In this document: one piece after another, positions 42,460 to 50,789 of the stretch | Position numbering within the stretch: position 1 is the first letter of the stretch | Layout: each line of letters starts with the position of its first letter | NCBI GenBank assembly: GCA_036770365.1 | Contig: DAIPJH010000007.1 | Location: 72,721-136,720, forward strand | Origin: DAIPJH01 sp036770365 | GTDB lineage: Bacteria > Pseudomonadota > Alphaproteobacteria > Rickettsiales > UBA998 | Direction: 5' to 3' | DNA length: 64,000 nt | Position numbers and translations under genes: made by a program | The notes under the pieces: model-generated | Databases searched by the model: none | Told to the model about the DNA's origin: nothing | The model's input: only the letters and a program-made list of their open reading frames with translations

Positions 42460-44640
42460 CTATATTTTTGTTACTCTTGGCAATAAAAAGGTAAAGACTC
42501 CACCGCCTTCACTTGCATTACTCGCCCACAAACGTCCTTTATGCGCATCAATAATCTCCCTGCAAATGGCAAGCCCAAGCCCTGTACCACCGGCCCCTGT
42601 CTTCGTACGACTGCTTTGCGTAAACTTATCAAAAACAGCCTCCAACTCTGCTTCAGGGATACCAATACCTTCATCTGCAACACTCACCCCAAGTGCAGGT
42701 ATTGTCTCACCTTTTTCTACAATAAATGTATCAAAATAACGCAAGGTAATTGTCTTTGAGTCGGGCGAAAATTTGATAGCATTCGACATCAAATTCATAA
42801 TGACCTGAATAATACGCTGACCGTCAGCGCGCACAACAACATCTTCTGTTTCAATAACTTGTCGCACTTGCAAAAATTTCTTCTCCAGCAATGAACGTAC
42901 TTCAACCAATACATTCTCCACCAAAACAGGTATATTCTTTTGCTCAAAATGGAACGTCATCTTGCCCGCTTCCATTTTTGACAGATCAAGCAACTCATTG
43001 AGAAGCTTAAGCAAACGCTCACCGCTTATCAAAATATTATCAAGATATTTGTAAATCTTCTCACGCGGAGCAATATCGAGCTTATCACGACTCATCAAGC
43101 TGTAATTAATGATAGCATGCATAGGAGTTCTAAGTTCATGCGACATGTTGGCAAGAAATTCTGACTTTGCAATATTCGCATTTTCCGCTTCTTCTTTCGC
43201 ATGCAACAAATGCTTTGTCTGCTCTTCAACTTCTTGCTTGAGCATTTCGCGGTGCTGAGAAATCTCTTCTTCCACCATTTTCATCGTGTGAATATCGGTG
43301 TTTGTTCCCACCATACGTACACAATTACCCTGCTCATCACGTATTATTTTTGCGCGGCAATAGACCCAATGATAGCCTCCATCAGCATTGCGCAGGCGAA
43401 AACTATGTTCAAACGGAATATTTGGTTCATTTTTGTGGCGTTCGATCTCAGCATTGGTGGAATCTTTATCATCAGGGTGTACCATCTCTTGAACAGCTTC
43501 TAATGCCTTAACCTGCTGCTTTGCCTCATACCCTAACATCTCAAGCCAACGACTAGATAACGTCACCATATTGGTCACCATATCCCAATCCCAAATGCCA
43601 TCACGCGTAGCATTCATAAGCACATCGTACAGCTCATTCTTTTCTTCTAGTTCACGTCGCACCACAATATTTTCGTCTGTGGAGGCAATCAACGCGACGA
43701 TATTTGCCATACTTTGCACAAAATAGGCTTCATGTTGCGTCCAATGATATGGATAAAGCACACGCTCTAGCGTTACCATCCCCCACACACGCCCACGCAT
43801 CATCACAGGCACAGCTAGAATTGCCACAATATTATTAGGAATCAAATAAGTATCTAACATAGAGCTGATTTCACTAGCATAACGCACATCATGCACACTC
43901 AATGTCTGCGCTTTTTCTATAATTGAAAAGATGTCTGGCACATGCAAACGATGCAAACTCACATAATTTTCATAAATTTTCTTTGATTCGACCATGGTTT
44001 TTGCCGTAAGCGTCGATCCATCTTGACTAACCTGCCAAATACCAACACGCTCGATGGGCATTTCCTCCACCGCGGCAATGCATAAATCCCGAAATTCTTG
44101 TTCTAGGCTGCGACCGCCATAAATATTAAAACCGCTAACCATTTCTGCCAAGCGGCGATTCAAGCGACTTGCGTTTTTTTTCGCATCGTTTTCACGTTGC
44201 TCATGCGTCACATCACGATAAAACCCAACCACGCCGATCACCTTACCGTGATCATCACGCAAAGGTTCTTTGATCACTTCAAAACGCGCCAGCGTTCCAT
44301 CAACGCGAAGCAGTGAAGAAAGCACATCATGCTCTTCCTTGCCCGTTAGCAGAACTTCCGTATCGCACCATGCCAACAGATCAAGCTCGTGCAACGACAG
44401 ATTCAAATCAGATATTGCCTTGCCGCGCACCTCATCAAAACAGGTACGCCCCACCATTTTTAAAAAGGCAAGGTTTGCACCTTCAATAACACCGTTGACA
44501 TCCGTCCAAAACACAGCCTGAGGTAGCAAATCCAGCACGGGGCAGACAAGCAGACCCACTGTAGAGACCAACGACTCGCCAGCCCCACACTCAGCACCTT
44601 GATCTTGTTTCTTCACTTTTTTAGTCATAAGACACTGCAT
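42460..44640 (-). CDS. PAS-GAF-PAS sensor histidine kinase
   Basis: A cytoplasmic, membrane-free kinase of 726 residues. In order: a PAS domain at about 28-150 (LDLLPQAVFWTDVNGVIEGAN), a GAF domain at about 165-325, a second PAS with PAC at about 340-465 (GIWDWDMVTNMVTLSSRW and RMVGTNTDIH), a coiled coil, a HisKA domain with NMSHELRTPMHAII (His near 500), and an HATPase domain with NLMSNAIKF, VADEGIGIPEAEL and GTGLGLAICREI. No receiver domain is attached. It is followed by the REC-HATPase protein, its likely target. The ATG at 44640 has GGAAAA before it. Confidence 0.92.
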   Translation of the reverse strand: MQCLMTKKVKKQDQGAECGAGESLVSTVGLLVCPVLDLLPQAVFWTDVNGVIEGANLAFLKMVGRTCFDEVRGKAISDLNLSLHELDLLAWCDTEVLLTGKEEHDVLSSLLRVDGTLARFEVIKEPLRDDHGKVIGVVGFYRDVTHEQRENDAKKNASRLNRRLAEMVSGFNIYGGRSLEQEFRDLCIAAVEEMPIERVGIWQVSQDGSTLTAKTMVESKKIYENYVSLHRLHVPDIFSIIEKAQTLSVHDVRYASEISSMLDTYLIPNNIVAILAVPVMMRGRVWGMVTLERVLYPYHWTQHEAYFVQSMANIVALIASTDENIVVRRELEEKNELYDVLMNATRDGIWDWDMVTNMVTLSSRWLEMLGYEAKQQVKALEAVQEMVHPDDKDSTNAEIERHKNEPNIPFEHSFRLRNADGGYHWVYCRAKIIRDEQGNCVRMVGTNTDIHTMKMVEEEISQHREMLKQEVEEQTKHLLHAKEEAENANIAKSEFLANMSHELRTPMHAIINYSLMSRDKLDIAPREKIYKYLDNILISGERLLKLLNELLDLSKMEAGKMTFHFEQKNIPVLVENVLVEVRSLLEKKFLQVRQVIETEDVVVRADGQRIIQVIMNLMSNAIKFSPDSKTITLRYFDTFIVEKGETIPALGVSVADEGIGIPEAELEAVFDKFTQSSRTKTGAGGTGLGLAICREIIDAHKGRLWASNASEGGGVFTFLLPRVTKI

Positions 44641-44716
44641 TTATTTTCCAGTTAGAAAATTATCAGGCTTTCACAAAAACACCATTAAAAATGATAGGGA
44701 TGCAACGATGACACAT

Positions 44717-46630
44717 CTATAAAGTGCAAAAACGCAGTGGATTTAGCATTTTAGCAACAGCATCATCCACCATCACCATATCTGTATCAAGCTGTGAAGC
44801 GATCAATTCCCCCGCCAGCGGAGCAGATAAAAGCCCTCGAGACGCATGTGCTACGGTGAGACTAATCCCATGATAGACCGAAGAATCAACAAGCTTACCC
44901 ACAAGAGGAAGACGATCCTTGCTCACTGTCCGCAACGCAGCACGTCCACTGAGAGCATTGACTTGATGTGACTGTAAAAGCTGCAAAAACGGTATATGTG
45001 TATCGCTATCTTCTAGATTACGAAGATGCCCCATCTCATCCACTACACAATCTTTGCGTGCATGCTCGTAGGTCGCACCAATAGAGTGTTTTCCCTTAAA
45101 TGCTGGAGTGATATAACCACCATAACATAACACCGTTCTTAGCGAAGCACTGCGTTTCGTTTCCGGCACAAAACTCACCTGACCTTGAATTGTGTGCAGT
45201 GGCAAAACCATTTCAGGCAATAATCGCATGGCATCAAGTGCATTTGCCACCACCACATGATGCGCGCTCACCTCGCAACGCTCTGTCGATCTAGCATCAA
45301 CATACGCCACACACCACGCAGCATCACTTTCTTTCTCAAGTCGCTCTGCTCGCGCATGATACACCACATCAATCAAAGGATGCCGTGTCAATGCATGGCA
45401 TAACGCAGGGACATTTACCCACCCGCCTTGAGGGAAATAATACCCTGCATTCTCAAGTGTAATACCAGATATTTCAGATAATTCCCGCGCATCTTTATAC
45501 TGCACAAACGAAGGATCAGGACATAGTTTTTCCATCACCTCTACAAAGCGTATATCTGCACCCAAAGACGTCACCTTAGGAATCTGCACCATCCCACAAA
45601 ACTCGCCCTCAACATCCCTCCCAAAAGCACGCAACTCTTGTAACAATTGGCGTGTATAACTGAATCCTTGCGCATAAAAACGCATAGGATCTGACCATGA
45701 TTTATGCATCATAGGAAATAAGATCCCCGCAGGATTTCCTGATGCCTCCGCCCCCACCTTGGCATGTTGTTCTAGCAATGTGACCTGAAATCCTCGTCGT
45801 GCTAATGCATAGGCGGCACTTGTTCCCGCAATGCCACCACCAATTACTACAACCTTTTTGACTCTTTGAGTTTTTTTTTGTAGAGGCATCGCACCATCGG
45901 ATAATGCACAATACGCCACGGTCATATCTCGCTTATGTCCATGACCTCGTACTTTGGAAACCTCAAAACCCACAGCTTGCAATCCCCTACGTACATCTCC
46001 CGCCGCAGTAAAACTCGCAACAGTTGCCTCAGGCACACTTGCACGCATCACCTGTTCATAAAGCTTGGGTGTCCACATCGCGGCATTCTTCGCAGGTGCA
46101 AAACCATCTAAAAACCACGCATTTACCTTGCCCTGCATTGTCTCTTGCATTGCTATTAACATCTGCGTTGCATCACCGAACAATAATGTCAACCTGACAC
46201 GACCACCGTCAAACACGAGATGATGAACGCCTTCGGTCAATACAGGATATTTTTGCTGCAACGCAATATAATACTCTTCATCATTCGATTGCCACCGTGC
46301 ATGAGCGCGCTGTAGATCTTCCAAAGATAATGGAAACTGCTCCATAGAAACAAAGTGCAAACAGGATTTGCTGTTTACGCCCACAACTTTGTTCCACAAT
46401 GCCCATGTACTAATAAAATTAAGCCCAGTGCCAAAACCCGTTTCAGCGATCACAAACCGCAAAGATGAACGAGAAGCATCAGCAAACCGCTCTTTTAACT
46501 TATTACCTCGCAAAAACACATGTTCAGTTTCAGCAACAGGATCATGCACAGAAAAATACACGTCATCAAACGCCGCCGCACGCGGCAAGCCATCATTACC
46601 CCATATCAAAGACGCACGTGAAATTGCCAT
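44717..46630 (-). CDS. mnmC: tRNA wobble-uridine modification enzyme MnmC
   Basis: Bifunctional enzyme of 637 residues making mnm5(s2)U34 in tRNA. The N-terminal methyltransferase half (MnmC2) has ETGFGTGLNFISTW near 62 and the WFLDGFAPAKNAAMWT catalytic region. The C-terminal FAD-dependent oxidoreductase half (MnmC1) starts near 262 with VVVIGGGIAGTSAAYALARRGFQVTLLEQ and ends with SARAL-like SGRAALRTVSKDRLPLVG. Both halves look intact. It lies within an unbroken minus-strand run of signalling genes, with which it has no known functional tie. Confidence 0.96.
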   Translation of the reverse strand: MAISRASLIWGNDGLPRAAAFDDVYFSVHDPVAETEHVFLRGNKLKERFADASRSSLRFVIAETGFGTGLNFISTWALWNKVVGVNSKSCLHFVSMEQFPLSLEDLQRAHARWQSNDEEYYIALQQKYPVLTEGVHHLVFDGGRVRLTLLFGDATQMLIAMQETMQGKVNAWFLDGFAPAKNAAMWTPKLYEQVMRASVPEATVASFTAAGDVRRGLQAVGFEVSKVRGHGHKRDMTVAYCALSDGAMPLQKKTQRVKKVVVIGGGIAGTSAAYALARRGFQVTLLEQHAKVGAEASGNPAGILFPMMHKSWSDPMRFYAQGFSYTRQLLQELRAFGRDVEGEFCGMVQIPKVTSLGADIRFVEVMEKLCPDPSFVQYKDARELSEISGITLENAGYYFPQGGWVNVPALCHALTRHPLIDVVYHARAERLEKESDAAWCVAYVDARSTERCEVSAHHVVVANALDAMRLLPEMVLPLHTIQGQVSFVPETKRSASLRTVLCYGGYITPAFKGKHSIGATYEHARKDCVVDEMGHLRNLEDSDTHIPFLQLLQSHQVNALSGRAALRTVSKDRLPLVGKLVDSSVYHGISLTVAHASRGLLSAPLAGELIASQLDTDMVMVDDAVAKMLNPLRFCTL

Positions 46631-46659
46631 GTATATTTCTTAAGCTAACCGACTGTAAC

Positions 46660-47850
46660 CTAGATACGATTGAAAATCGCAAGCGTCAAATCATCATTGA
46701 TGATGCGGTCACCCGTTTCACGATAAAAACACTCAAGCACCGCATGACAAAGCTGCTGAGGCTTTTGCATTTCTTCACCCGCATAATTTTGATGATACAT
46801 ATGCGAAAAACGCATTAACTTATGTTCATCAAACATCTGACCATCTTTATCTTCTTTTTCAATCAACGCATCACTGTAACACATCAGCGTATCACCACTA
46901 TTAAATGGCACTTCCAATGTTTTATATTCTGCCTTGCTCAACACTCCTAAGGGCAACCCACTCCCATCAATAAACTTCACGCCATGTATCTTATCTTTGC
47001 TAAACATGATCGGGCTGGGACTAGCGGCAGCGGCATAATATAATTTATTTTTTTCAAAATTAATCACGCCATAAAACATTGTGGCAAAATGCTGTTCAAT
47101 CAGCAGTTCATACAATTTCTTATTAAGCTGCGTTAAATATTCACCGGGATTATTGGTTGGACGCAGATCGCTGTTAATCAGCGCATGCAACCGAAACGTA
47201 TTAAGCGCAGCCATAATACCATGCCCCGTAAAATCAACCAAGTAAAAGGCAAGCTCATGCTTACTCAAGGCGACCGCCCCCCAGAAATCTCCACTAAGCT
47301 CTGATGAGGCGGCAAAATGTGATGCCATGCGCACAGGGAGAGCTTGTTGCACTTGAGCAACCATGTGATCATTTGGGAGCAAACTCTGCTGCATTTGCCG
47401 CGCACTATCAAGCTCTGCCTCAATACGGGCGTTATATTCACGTAGCTTTTTCATCAAAATACGCTTATCTAGGTGCATCAGCACCCGCGCCACCAACTCT
47501 TCTGCGTTGACAGGCTTAAGCAACAAATCAGAAGCACCTGCGGTGAAGGCTTCGGCGCGACGCTCAGGTTCAGCAATACCTGTTTGTACCAAAATAGGCA
47601 TATCTTCATATTCTTTTAAAGCGCGCACTTCACGGCAATACTGGTAGCCATCCATGTTTGGCATAATCAAATCAGCGATCACCAAATCAGGGTGATACTC
47701 AAGAGTAATATCAAGCCCCTCGACACCGTCTTTTGCAAAACGAATATTTTTAATTCCGCTTCCCTTAAGAATATGCCCCACGATCTCACGACTAAAGTCC
47801 GTGTCGTCAATCACAAGGATACACGCATCTCTGAAAGCGTCTAATAACAT
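46660..47850 (-). CDS. Response regulator PP2C phosphatase (RsbU/SpoIIE type)
   Basis: A 396-residue protein with an N-terminal receiver (VIDDTDFSREIV, Asp60 in LVIADLIMPNMDG, Lys in LLKPVNAEE), a connecting helix at about 125-165 (EAELDSARQMQQSLLP) and a PP2C SpoIIE-type phosphatase (SELSGDFWGAVALSKHELAFYLVDFTGHGIMAALNT, later CYSDALIEKEDKDG). It should dephosphorylate a STAS antagonist once its receiver is phosphorylated. The STAS gene lies directly upstream in the same direction. Confidence 0.92.
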   Translation of the reverse strand: MLLDAFRDACILVIDDTDFSREIVGHILKGSGIKNIRFAKDGVEGLDITLEYHPDLVIADLIMPNMDGYQYCREVRALKEYEDMPILVQTGIAEPERRAEAFTAGASDLLLKPVNAEELVARVLMHLDKRILMKKLREYNARIEAELDSARQMQQSLLPNDHMVAQVQQALPVRMASHFAASSELSGDFWGAVALSKHELAFYLVDFTGHGIMAALNTFRLHALINSDLRPTNNPGEYLTQLNKKLYELLIEQHFATMFYGVINFEKNKLYYAAAASPSPIMFSKDKIHGVKFIDGSGLPLGVLSKAEYKTLEVPFNSGDTLMCYSDALIEKEDKDGQMFDEHKLMRFSHMYHQNYAGEEMQKPQQLCHAVLECFYRETGDRIINDDLTLAIFNRI

Positions 47851-47881
47851 GAAGGCATATCCTATCCTTAATGCATGAACA

Positions 47882-48184
47882 TTAAGATATTATAGAGAAC
47901 ACATTACCAAGACGTGCAACATCAATCATCTTTTTTACTTGTCCTTGCGGTGAAATAAGTCGGATTGAGACTTTTCCGCCAGATTTTTCGTTCAACATGA
48001 GCAACATGCCAAGTCCAGATGAGTCAATATATTCCAATTGGGCGATTTCGATATCTACTTGCGAAAGCGTCTGCGTTTCTATTTGCTCCACAATGGCTTT
48101 AAAATGTGTGTAATCAGAGAACGTACATTTTCCCTTCATAATCACTTTAAGCGCATTGTCCTGACGTTTTACTATGCAATCCAT
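47882..48184 (-). CDS. STAS-domain anti-sigma factor antagonist
   Basis: A 100-residue single STAS domain of the SpoIIAA/RsbV type. The phosphorylatable serine lies in EYIDSSGLGMLLML (Ser55 or Ser56). This serine would be phosphorylated by an HATPase kinase and reset by the neighbouring PP2C protein. It sits between cheB and the PP2C gene, so the partner switch is embedded in the chemosensory operon. Confidence 0.92.
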   Translation of the reverse strand: MDCIVKRQDNALKVIMKGKCTFSDYTHFKAIVEQIETQTLSQVDIEIAQLEYIDSSGLGMLLMLNEKSGGKVSIRLISPQGQVKKMIDVARLGNVFSIIS

Positions 48185-48229
48185 AACGAGTCTCCTTCAA
48201 TGTTACGCCATCATTAAACGCTATCTTTG

Positions 48230-49273
48230 TTAACAGTGCCTTAACACCGATTCAGAAATCTGAGTTAAAGGCAATTCTTCCTTGATGCCGCCAAGCTGCT
48301 TGGCTGTTTTTGGCATACCATACACTACGCAACTTGCCTCATTTTGCCCAAAAGTATACGCACCTTTGTCATGCATCTTTTTCATCCCACGCGCACCATC
48401 TGCACCCATCCCTGTCAAAATCACACCAATGGCGTCAGAACCCACGTTATCTGCCACAGAATCAAACATGACATCCACAGAAGGACGGTGTCCTGACACC
48501 AGGTCTCCTTCGATCAAATGACATACATAGACCGAGCCTTTACGCTTCACCCCCAAGTGACAACCTCCCGGTGCAACGTATGCTTTGCCTGTTCCAAGGG
48601 GCATACCATCTTCAGCAAGCAACACTTTAATGGCGCAATTGGCGTCTAGACGTGAAGCGAAGGAAGCAAGGAAATTATCAGGCATATGTTGCGTTATTAA
48701 CACAGGAGGCACAGACACGGGAAAACGAGCAATCACAGATCGGATCGCCTCAACCCCTCCTGTAGACGCACCAATTGCAATCACACGATTCGCAGAATCC
48801 TTTGATTTTTGATGCAACAACACAGATAAAGGCGCATCCCCTCGAAGCTGAGAAGATAATTGTGGTTTTGAGCGCGCAGCAGCTTTGACCTTTGAAATAA
48901 TCATATCGGCCATCTTATCCATCTCAGCCGCTTGATTCGCCATAGGTTTTGGCACAGTATCCACCGCACCAATTTCTAGCGCACGGACAGAAATATCCGC
49001 GCCTCGCTGCGTCAATGTTGAAATCATCACTACAGGCATAGGACGTAGCTTCATCAAACGCTCAAGAAATTCAATACCATTCATTTTTGGCATTTCGATG
49101 TCGAGCGTAATGACGTCAGGATTCAGTTCCTTGATTTTTTCGCGTGCTTCGTAAGGATCACCAGCATCACCCACCACATCAATTTCTGGATCAGTGGACA
49201 AAATTTCACGTAAGATACGACGGATTAAGAGTGAGTCATCCACGATCACAACGCGTATTTTTCGACTTAACAT
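48230..49273 (-). CDS. cheB: Chemoreceptor glutamate methylesterase CheB
   Basis: Removes methyl groups from receptors and deamidates glutamines during adaptation. The 347-residue protein has a receiver with Asp58 (DVITLDIEMPKMNG), a linker, and the methylesterase domain with the triad Ser in IGASTGGVEAI, His in ITQHMPDNF and Asp in LTGMGADGARGMK. Standard length and order. Confidence 0.97.
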   Translation of the reverse strand: MLSRKIRVVIVDDSLLIRRILREILSTDPEIDVVGDAGDPYEAREKIKELNPDVITLDIEMPKMNGIEFLERLMKLRPMPVVMISTLTQRGADISVRALEIGAVDTVPKPMANQAAEMDKMADMIISKVKAAARSKPQLSSQLRGDAPLSVLLHQKSKDSANRVIAIGASTGGVEAIRSVIARFPVSVPPVLITQHMPDNFLASFASRLDANCAIKVLLAEDGMPLGTGKAYVAPGGCHLGVKRKGSVYVCHLIEGDLVSGHRPSVDVMFDSVADNVGSDAIGVILTGMGADGARGMKKMHDKGAYTFGQNEASCVVYGMPKTAKQLGGIKEELPLTQISESVLRHC

Positions 49274-49318
49274 AACATCCTCAGTTTTTTATTTTTTCTC
49301 TTCAGTCGGCTAATGAGA

Positions 49319-49945
49319 CTAATCAAACATCTCAACACCACCCTCAGTTTTGTTAGCAGCAAGTTTACGCATATAAGTTTTTTCACGGTCTGCGATTTCT
49401 AAATCTTCTGCACGACGTAATTTACGAAGTAACACACGCCCTGTTTCTGGATAATAATGAATGCGGCGCGGATAATCTCCCCCTAAATCATGGGAAACAA
49501 CACGCAATTCCTCGTCTTCTAAAAATTTTTTGACAAACTGGATGTTACGATCACCCACATCACTTAACCCAGGGACAACACGCCCACCTCCAAAAATTTT
49601 TACCTCTAAACGATTTCGATCCGCTCCACGTTTCATCAATTCGTTGATCAGCAACTCCATCGCGAATGAACCAAAACGCATGCTTTGACCATCTTTACCA
49701 TCACTTGCAGGTAAGAGAAAATGGTTCATCCCGCCAATTTTTTTTATGGGGTCACGAATACATGCCGCGACGCACGAACCTAAAATTGTAACAATCACTT
49801 CCGCAGGCTGGTCTGTTACATAATACCCACCAGAAAAAATTTTAATGACTGTTTCTTCTGCTTTTGCATCAAAATAGCGGTGACACCCATCATATTGATC
49901 GCCAACCACCACCTTTTCAATGTCTGTTCTACGCTGGCGTGTCAT
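49319..49945 (-). CDS. cheD: Chemoreceptor glutamine deamidase CheD
   Basis: Deamidates specific glutamines of chemoreceptors. The catalytic Cys lies in ILGSCVAACIRDP and the His in GGMNHFLLP, with FGGG and VVSHDLGGDYPRR downstream. The 208-residue form has a long C-terminal extension of about 35 charged residues (RAEDLEIADREKTYMRKL). The ATG at 49945 overlaps the cheR stop by one base (TGATG); a GTG one codon earlier is also possible. Confidence 0.95.
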   Translation of the reverse strand: MTRQRRTDIEKVVVGDQYDGCHRYFDAKAEETVIKIFSGGYYVTDQPAEVIVTILGSCVAACIRDPIKKIGGMNHFLLPASDGKDGQSMRFGSFAMELLINELMKRGADRNRLEVKIFGGGRVVPGLSDVGDRNIQFVKKFLEDEELRVVSHDLGGDYPRRIHYYPETGRVLLRKLRRAEDLEIADREKTYMRKLAANKTEGGVEMFD

Positions 49946-50784
49946 CACGCAACCTTCTGATAAATAGTTTTTTCTGCATATTTAAACCGCTCAGAGACAC
50001 CGCGAATGGTTTCAGAATGCCCAATATAAAGATAACCGCCTTTGGTTAATATATTGGCATATTTTGTAAATAATTTTTGTTGGGTCGGCTTGTCGAAATA
50101 AATTACCACATTACGACAAAACACAATGTCAAATGGACCTTTCATTGGCCATTCATCTATAAGATTCAACCGCTTAAATGAAACAAGATTTTTCAAACTG
50201 TCCTTCACTTCATACTCTTTGCCCCCACGTGCAGCCACACGGCTCGTAAAATATTTTTCACGTATAGAGGCAGGAACTTTCTCTATTTCCTTATCTGGAT
50301 AGATACCCGCCTGAGCGAAGGCGAGTATATTGGTATCAATATCTGTCGCTAAAATTTTGATATCAAGATTTTTAATATCTCCCAACGTCTCATGAATCGT
50401 CATTGCCATGGTGTAGGCTTCCATACCCGCTGAACAACCAGCAGACCACAAGCGCACCCGACGCTGTCCCTTACGTTTTACCAGCTCCAGCAACACATCA
50501 GAAAGATGTTCAAAATGGTGAGACTCACGAAAAAAACTTGTCAAATTTGTTGTAATAGAATTGACAAAATTTCCCGTCTCCTCTCCCTCAGGATCACTCT
50601 CTAAAAGCTCACAATATTCACGAATAGAATTCAATTCAAGTTTACGCACACGCCGCGCCAATCGTGAATAGACCATATCGCGCTTATGCTCGCTCAGTGC
50701 GATTCCCGCTAATTGCTTCGCCATGCGAACCACAAAACGGAAATCATCCTCAGTGTAGGCAAACTCTCTCTGATGATCAGCCAT
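49945..50784 (-). CDS. cheR: Chemoreceptor methyltransferase CheR
   Basis: SAM-dependent methylation of receptor glutamates, 279 residues. It has an N-terminal helical domain (SRLARRVRKLELNSIREYCELL), LTSFFRESHHFEHL, the SAM loop RLWSAGCSAGMEAYTMAM and FDIVFCRNVVIYFDKPTQ. The ATG at 50784 has GGAGGAG 11 bases upstream and follows the receptor stop by five bases. The order receptor-cheR-cheD-cheB gives coupled expression. Confidence 0.97.
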   Translation of the reverse strand: MADHQREFAYTEDDFRFVVRMAKQLAGIALSEHKRDMVYSRLARRVRKLELNSIREYCELLESDPEGEETGNFVNSITTNLTSFFRESHHFEHLSDVLLELVKRKGQRRVRLWSAGCSAGMEAYTMAMTIHETLGDIKNLDIKILATDIDTNILAFAQAGIYPDKEIEKVPASIREKYFTSRVAARGGKEYEVKDSLKNLVSFKRLNLIDEWPMKGPFDIVFCRNVVIYFDKPTQQKLFTKYANILTKGGYLYIGHSETIRGVSERFKYAEKTIYQKVA

Positions 50785-50789
50785 GAAAC

